This document shows positions 14,485 through 18,014 of a stretch of 18,014 nucleotides of DNA, one piece after another (position 1 is the first letter of the stretch; each line of letters starts with the position of its first letter). The notes under the pieces are model-generated. The model did not search any database, was not told where the DNA came from, and saw nothing but the letters and a program-made list of their open reading frames with translations. The stretch spans positions 1 to 18,014 of the forward strand of contig CAJUHR010000051.1 in the NCBI GenBank assembly GCA_910586255.1, read 5' to 3'. A program made the translations under genes and the position numbers. Source of the stretch: an uncultured Lachnospiraceae bacterium. Its GTDB lineage: Bacteria; Bacillota; Clostridia; Lachnospirales; Lachnospiraceae.

Positions 14485-15891
14485 TCAGGAATCCATTTTT
14501 TCCAGAATACTCCGGGCCACGCTGAGCCCGTTGGCCGATGCCTGCTGCAGGCCCCTGGTGACAGAAGCCCCGTCTCCCACAGCCCGCAGCCCCCGGACAC
14601 TAGTCTCAAAGTCCGGATTCACCACCACCTTGTTGGAATAGAATTTCACCTCCACGCCGTAGAGCAGGGTCTCATCGCTGACAATACCGGGAGTGACCTT
14701 ATCAAGCGCCAGCAGCATCTCCTGAATGTCCACCATAATCCGGTGGGGAAAAACCAGAGACAGATCGCCGGGAACCGCGTCCTTTAACGTGGGGATCAGA
14801 TTATTCCGGCAGAGGCGCTCCTCCGTGGTGCGGCGTCCCCGCTGGAAATCTCCAAAGGTCTGCACCAGAATCTTTCCGTCACAAAGCATGTTGCTGAGCC
14901 TGGCAATGTACTTTCCATATTCAATGGGCGTCTTAAACGGCTTTGTAAAATTCTTGGAAACCAGCAGCGCAAAATTGGTATTATTGGTCTTATACTCCTT
15001 TGACTTATAGGCATGTCCGTTGACCACGGCCAGTCCGTTCTCATAATATTCCGTAGCCACCTCGCCGGAGGGATTGGTGCAGAAGGTACGCACCTTATCA
15101 TCAAATGTAGGCGTGTAATAAATAAGCTTTGCCTCATACAAATTCTCATTGAGAAACCGCATCACCTCATCCCTCACCTCAACCCGCACCCCGATATCCA
15201 CCGTGCCGACCTCTGTCTCAATCCCATGCTCACCGCAGATGTGGCTGAACCAGTCCGAGCCTTCCCTTCCGATGGCCGCGACCACCTCTGAGGCATAAAA
15301 GCTCTCCCCCTTATCCGTCACAACTCCCTTCACCTGATTATCCTCAATCCGGATGTCACGGACCATGGTATTGAACTCAATATGAACTCCCTGTGCCAGA
15401 AGATGCTCCTGCAGCCGGGTATAGATCTTATACCCCTCCTCCGTGCCCAGATGACGAATCGGACATTCAATCAGCTTTAAATTGGCCTGAATCGCCTTTC
15501 GTCTGATCTCCTCGATCTCCTTTGACCGGTCAACCCCATAGACATTGGTATCTGCCCCAAATTTCAGATAAATATTATCCGACTCCTGAATCAGCTTTAA
15601 TGTCCTGTCGTATCCCAGAATCTCCGGCAGATTGCCTCCCACATCCGGAGACAAAGAGAGCTTGCCGTCCGAAAATGCTCCTGCCCCGGCAAAGCCCGTT
15701 GTGATCGAACAGGGCTGACAGCCCACACAGGTTTTGGTCGTCCGCTTGGGGCAGACACGCTTCTCAATGGGACGCCCCTTCTCGATCATCAGAATCCTCA
15801 GATCCGGACGTTTCTCAATCAGCTCGTAGGCGCAGAAAATCCCCGAGGGACCGGCGCCGATAATAATGATATCGTAATTATTTGCAGCCAT
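14485..15891 (-). CDS. FAD-dependent dehydrogenase, COG2509 type
   Basis: A 468-residue NAD(P)/FAD-dependent oxidoreductase of uncharacterised function. The FAD-binding Rossmann motif is GAGPSG (12-17), with the ribose-binding Glu in MIEKGRPIEKR. A cysteine cluster, Cys47, Cys55, Cys58 and Cys61 (C-x7-C-x2-C-x2-C), is followed by GFAGAGAFSDGKLSLS, a characteristic segment of this family. The C-terminus closes with RAVGDGASVTRGLQQASANG, the second FAD-contacting motif. AAAGGA lies seven bases before the ATG at 15891. It is followed after 22 bases by the AraC regulator. The cysteines could hold an iron-sulfur centre, but this is not established. No link to GDP-fucose synthesis is obvious. Confidence 0.88.
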   Translation of the reverse strand: MAANNYDIIIIGAGPSGIFCAYELIEKRPDLRILMIEKGRPIEKRVCPKRTTKTCVGCQPCSITTGFAGAGAFSDGKLSLSPDVGGNLPEILGYDRTLKLIQESDNIYLKFGADTNVYGVDRSKEIEEIRRKAIQANLKLIECPIRHLGTEEGYKIYTRLQEHLLAQGVHIEFNTMVRDIRIEDNQVKGVVTDKGESFYASEVVAAIGREGSDWFSHICGEHGIETEVGTVDIGVRVEVRDEVMRFLNENLYEAKLIYYTPTFDDKVRTFCTNPSGEVATEYYENGLAVVNGHAYKSKEYKTNNTNFALLVSKNFTKPFKTPIEYGKYIARLSNMLCDGKILVQTFGDFQRGRRTTEERLCRNNLIPTLKDAVPGDLSLVFPHRIMVDIQEMLLALDKVTPGIVSDETLLYGVEVKFYSNKVVVNPDFETSVRGLRAVGDGASVTRGLQQASANGLSVARSILEKMDS

Positions 15892-16027
15892 GTTTTTCCT
15901 TTCTGTTTTTTGTTTTTACTCTTTTTCGACATATATGTCTGCTTTTTCAACACTTTTCCTGGCTCTTTGGCACTTGTGTCATCCAGGCATTTATCATACC
16001 GTTTTGCAATGATAGCCTGTTTTCTTT

Positions 16028-16087
16028 TTAAAACAGTTCCGAATGCGTACCGACACGGTAAATCATCAATATTAGAACCTTATCCAT
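16028..16087 (-). pseudogene. RelE/YafQ-type toxin remnant (last ~19 codons)
   Basis: Four bases after the antitoxin stop, an ATG opens a 19-codon frame ending IYRVGTHSELF and TAA. That ending resembles the extreme C-terminus of YafQ/RelE mRNA interferases, which commonly finish with an arginine followed by GTHSDLF or GSHSEL. The catalytic body of about 70 residues is absent. The simplest reading is that a toxin gene directly downstream of relB was deleted internally, leaving only its tail. Confidence 0.55.
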
Positions 16088-16091
16088 TCCC

Positions 16092-16370
16092 TCATACTTC
16101 ATCCAAAGCCGCCTTCAAATCACTGAGACTCTTATACCCTTTTACATTTGGGTCGGCAGCAATCCCCCTTCCCTCTGCTATGGCAGCCATTGTTATTTCA
16201 TTTGGTGTATTCAGCTTTAAAGAAAAAGGTATGCCATTTTCCCGTATTGTCTGCCTTAAAAACATATTTACTGCTGTAGTCATATTTAATCCAAGTTCTG
16301 CAAAAATATTCTCTGCCGCTTCTTTCACAGCTTTCTCTGTACGTATATTTAAATTCGTTACAGTTGCCAT
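16092..16370 (-). CDS. RelB/DinJ family antitoxin
   Basis: A 92-residue type II antitoxin. The N-terminal half has the ribbon-helix-helix DNA-binding domain: a strand TNLNIRTEKAVKEAAENIF followed by ELGLNMTTAVNMFLRQTIREN and the GIPFSLK segment, the DinJ/RelB signature. The C-terminal part (about 60-92) would wrap the toxin. GGAGG lies six bases before the ATG. A consensus promoter with palindromes (16416-16456) lies upstream, as expected for autorepression by RelB dimers. The toxin that normally follows is reduced to a 19-codon remnant, so this antitoxin is orphaned. It may still act as a DNA-binding regulator or neutralise a related toxin elsewhere. Confidence 0.9.
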   Translation of the reverse strand: MATVTNLNIRTEKAVKEAAENIFAELGLNMTTAVNMFLRQTIRENGIPFSLKLNTPNEITMAAIAEGRGIAADPNVKGYKSLSDLKAALDEV

Positions 16371-16415
16371 AACACACCTCCGCTTTTCACATAATACAAA
16401 ACGATCCTTCCATCG

Positions 16416-16444
16416 ATTATATGCAATATACTTTATATTGTCAA
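16416..16444 (-). promoter_or_regulatory. Consensus sigma-A promoter of the antitoxin gene
   Basis: On the minus strand TTGACA (16439-16444) and TATAAT (16416-16421) are separated by exactly 17 bases. Both boxes are perfect consensus. The predicted start is about 40 bases before the ATG. Confidence 0.9.
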
Positions 16445-16456
16445 CATATTATATGT
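16424..16456. promoter_or_regulatory. Operator-like palindromes at the antitoxin promoter
   Basis: CAATATA (16424-16430) and TATATTG (16434-16440) form a perfect inverted repeat inside the promoter spacer. ACATAT and ATATGT (16444-16456) form a second one touching the -35 box. The placement suits autorepression by the ribbon-helix-helix antitoxin. Binding is inferred. Confidence 0.55.
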
Positions 16457-16502
16457 ATATTAAACGAGTTTATGCTAGTACAGCATTGCGGAAATTTTGG
16501 TG

Positions 16503-16521
16503 AATATCAGTGCCTGATATT
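16503..16521. repeat. Short palindrome next to repeat copy 2
   Basis: AATATCAG and CTGATATT form a perfect 8-bp stem around TGC. A degenerate version with the same AGTGCCTGATATT core is at 5043-5055. Confidence 0.4.
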
Positions 16522-16561
16522 TGTGTCAGGGCAAGGCGGAGGAAGGAGTGAGATGAAATTA

Positions 16562-16612
16562 TCTTATCAAAGATGGAAGGGAATTGGCAGATACGGATGA
16601 TTACCTACTTAC
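16562..16612. repeat. 51-bp repeat, copy 2 (internal, diverged)
   Basis: It has the same orientation as copy 1 and matches it at 47 of 51 positions; the first 24 bases are identical. It ends in CCTACTTAC, the end shared by all copies, and is followed by the promoter of the AAA ATPase remnant. No partner end in inverted orientation was seen further left. Confidence 0.8.
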
Positions 16613-16624
16613 GAAGAATTTTCC

Positions 16625-16652
16625 TTGGTTTTTCTACATTCCCGGCTATAAT
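16625..16652 (+). promoter_or_regulatory. Promoter of the AAA ATPase remnant
   Basis: TTGGTT (16625-16630) and TATAAT (16647-16652) are separated by 16 bases. GGAGG and an ATG follow at 16689. The promoter appears intact although the gene is broken. Confidence 0.65.
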
Positions 16653-16688
16653 AAGATTATATCGTATTTTAGCCAGGAGGTGCCCCGT

Positions 16689-16881
16689 ATGAACTATATT
16701 CGCAGAAATTTGGAGAATATCATTGTGTCTCTGTCCAGAGAATATGCCGCTGTTCTTATCACCGGCCCCGGCAGGTAGGGAAAACCACCATCTTGCGCCA
16801 ATTGATGCAGAAGAACCAAGCCTACGTCACTTTAGACAATCTGGAAGATCGCGCTATGGCTCAAAATGCCCCCCGCGCTTT
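16689..16881 (+). pseudogene. AAA ATPase (DUF4143-type), frameshifted N-terminal fragment
   Basis: The frame starts MNYIRRNLENIIV after a GGAGG site and reads into ITGPGR and a stop at 16776-16778. If one C is restored in the C-run near 16768, the sequence continues as TGPRQVGKTTILRQLM, a perfect Walker A region, then AYVTLDNLEDRAMAQNAPRAF. This is the N-terminus of the ATPases with an AAA_14 domain and C-terminal DUF4143 that are frequent in gut Clostridia and normally about 400 residues long. Homology stops near 16881. Walker B and the rest are missing, and the following bases belong to an unrelated fragment on the other strand. The gene is thus both frameshifted and truncated. Confidence 0.75.
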
Positions 16882-17004
16882 TCAATCTTTTGTCGCAAAA
16901 ACCAGCAAACGCAGATGCTCCTCATAGCTAAAGCCATATGGCGCATCTATTTTCTGCTTTTTTCTCATCCTGATATCTACATAGTTCTTTTTAGGAATCC
17001 TTGC
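16882..17004 (-). other. Unassigned coding-like fragment between the ATPase and Rpn remnants
   Basis: On the minus strand an open stretch reads RIPKKNYVDIRMRKK, then KIDAPYGFSYEEHLRLLV, and stops at 16882-16884. It has protein-like composition and abuts the point where ATPase homology ends. An ATG at 16968 would give only 28 residues, with no ribosome binding site noted. It is probably part of a third decayed gene; I cannot name it. Confidence 0.3.
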
Positions 17005-17510
17005 TATATAAGCATGCCGGCTTCCTCACTCCAGGAACGGATTATATCTGCTGGCAATTCCAGAATTCTTGCAATCTTATCTATGGAATCCCCGTCCTTT
17101 AACATATTGCTGGCTGTTTTCTTTGCTCGGATCAGATCGCCCTCTTCACGGCTCTCCTCACGGATCATCTGCAAAGTCCCCGCTTCATTATATTCTGTAA
17201 TGCACATGTCCTTCACCTCCGCCTTGTGGCCAATCAAAAACTCCCGGATCTCGAAATCCTCCGGCATGTTCGGGTTATAGGTGCTCTGCTGCTCATACAC
17301 GTTCATCATATGGCACAGAATAAAGGAGATATCATTTTTCATCCCCATGTAAACGGCATCCTCCATAGCCGTGAACTCTATGCTGTCCGGATCCGTGTAT
17401 TGCGTATTGTTCACCGCGTTGTACAGGCTTAGCGTCCACTCCTTATTTCCCTTCTCCCCGAACAGGAACGTGAACAGGCGGTCTTTGTGTTCCCTGTTTA
17501 CTGCTGCCAT
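17004..17510 (-). pseudogene. Rpn family nuclease/transposase with internal deletion
   Basis: The 168-residue frame begins MAAVNREHKDRLFTFLFG, the usual N-terminus of Lachnospiraceae Rpn (recombination-promoting nuclease, PD-(D/E)XK transposase) proteins, and continues through YTDPDSIEF and AVYMGMKNDISFI. After STYNPNMP (about residue 83) it jumps directly to EDFEIREFLIGHKAEVKDM, which in intact members lies about 120 residues further on, after the nuclease core. The C-terminal EESREEG and the ARILELPADIIRSW segment are present. The frame is kept, but the catalytic middle appears deleted, perhaps between two MP-containing stretches. GGGAG lies about 11 bases before the ATG at 17510; the open frame to 17585 is leader. 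It could be expressed as a short inactive protein. The deletion call rests on remembered family members. Confidence 0.7.
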
Positions 17511-17650
17511 TCTTATATCTTCTCCCTTTCCTGACGGACTGCTGCATATATCTGAAACACTCCGATTTATTCCGGATAGATGCATGATTCTTTTTTAGAA
17601 AAATAAACCATATCTCTCCAAAATCCTTGTAAAATGCAGCTTTCTTAGGT

Positions 17651-17699
17651 CTGCTTTCCAGAAAAATCTATCAGAATTTTCTGGAAATACAGCTTTTTT
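17651..17699 (+). terminator. Terminator-like hairpin upstream of the Rpn remnant
   Basis: TTTCCAGAAAA (17655-17665) pairs with TTTTCTGGAAA (17677-17687), with CTG/CAG pairing outside and a run of six T at 17694-17699. It points along the plus strand, where no intact gene precedes it, so it may mark the end of a lost gene. Confidence 0.5.
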
Positions 17700-17850
17700 A
17701 TTCAAAAATTTATTTGTTTTTGACCTGTTTATAACTCCTGTTAGGCTACAGAAATCTGTCTTAATTTTATATTAAATTTTTCTATTTTCAAGCACTGTTT
17801 GACGATTTCCCAAGTCTCTTTTTCCTAATAGTTATTGTTTACGGAGGCAT

Positions 17851-17880
17851 CTTCTTGTCCGGCTTACGCCGAACAAGAAG
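17851..17880. repeat. 13-bp-stem palindrome near the right end
   Basis: CTTCTTGTCCGGC (17851-17863) and GCCGAACAAGAAG (17868-17880) pair with one G-U across a TTAC loop. There is no coding frame around it. It stands 21 bases before a second long hairpin. Confidence 0.75.
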
Positions 17881-17901
17881 CATCGTGCGTTCGCCTGATA
17901 T

Positions 17902-17962
17902 GGAAAAACGGATAAAATCAGTCTTACAAGCAAGCTTGACGCCTGCTTTTATCCGTTTTTCC
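17902..17962. repeat. 16-bp perfect inverted repeat abutting the terminal repeat
   Basis: GGAAAAACGGATAAAA (17902-17917) and TTTTATCCGTTTTTCC (17947-17962) are perfect complements around a 29-nt loop. The right arm ends exactly one base before the 51-bp repeat. Confidence 0.8.
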
Positions 17963-18013
17963 GTAAGTAGGAAATAATCCGTATCTACAAATTCCCTTCC
18001 ATCTTTGATAAGA
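17963..18013. repeat. 51-bp repeat, copy 3 (right end, inverted)
   Basis: It is the exact reverse complement of positions 1-51 and reads GTAAGTAGG at its left edge. The sequence continues past the window, so the element it belongs to cannot be identified. Confidence 0.9.
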
Positions 18014-18014
18014 T

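Noticed and set aside
14463..14609. N-terminal extension of the AraC regulator
   Set aside because: It overlaps the 3' end of the FAD gene on the same strand and is frame-shadow sequence. A GGAGG site precedes the ATG at 14462.
1..18014. The whole window as one 18-kb transposon bounded by terminal inverted repeats
   Set aside because: The cargo is mostly housekeeping (guaA, pcrA, rlmD, ridA), there is no intact transposase, and a third repeat copy is internal. Contig ends falling in a multicopy repeat explain the symmetry better.

Overview
The window looks like a fragment of a gut-type Clostridia chromosome, most likely a Lachnospiraceae relative. The reasons are strong AGGAGG-type ribosome binding sites, Gram-positive sigma-A promoters, a DUF4349 lipoprotein, and Rpn/PD-(D/E)XK, IS66 and DUF4143-type ATPase remnants of the kind scattered through Lachnospiraceae genomes. 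Taxonomy is inferred from protein style only. The first 51 bases recur exactly, inverted, at the right end, so both ends probably stop in a multicopy repeat, as short-read contigs often do.

Left part (1-5200): the C-terminal tail of an IS66-family transposase (+) with its terminator faces guaA (GMP synthase, -) with its own terminator. guaA is divergent from a DUF4349 membrane-anchored lipoprotein (+). The lipoprotein converges on an rlmD/rumA-type 23S rRNA uracil methyltransferase (-) that carries an in-frame 5 x 39-bp tandem repeat, adding about 65 residues to its central domain.

Middle (5200-9300), all on the minus strand: a small membrane protein with a very acidic tail, the UvrD/PcrA helicase, RidA, and a small coiled-coil protein. 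Three of the four have clear intrinsic terminators, and pcrA and ridA have hairpin-containing leaders. A palindrome-rich element (9157-9291) lies between the coiled-coil gene and vanZ and supplies the last codons of vanZ.

Sugar-nucleotide block (9269-15891, minus): a COG2509-type FAD dehydrogenase, an AraC regulator, then gmd-fcl-manC and a VanZ-like membrane protein. manC, gmd and fcl together convert mannose-1-phosphate to GDP-L-fucose. No glycosyltransferase is present, so the end use (capsule, exopolysaccharide or protein fucosylation) is not visible.

Right end (15900-18014) is a graveyard of mobile and accessory genes. It holds a RelB/DinJ antitoxin with a consensus promoter and operator-like palindromes but only about 19 codons of its toxin; a second, diverged copy of the terminal repeat; the frameshifted N-terminus of an AAA ATPase; an internally deleted Rpn-family nuclease/transposase; and two strong hairpins next to the terminal repeat.

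I found no CRISPR array, tRNA or rRNA, and no convincing complete new system. The most unusual items are the tandem repeat inside the rRNA methyltransferase, the toxin-less antitoxin, and the three-copy 51-bp end sequence.
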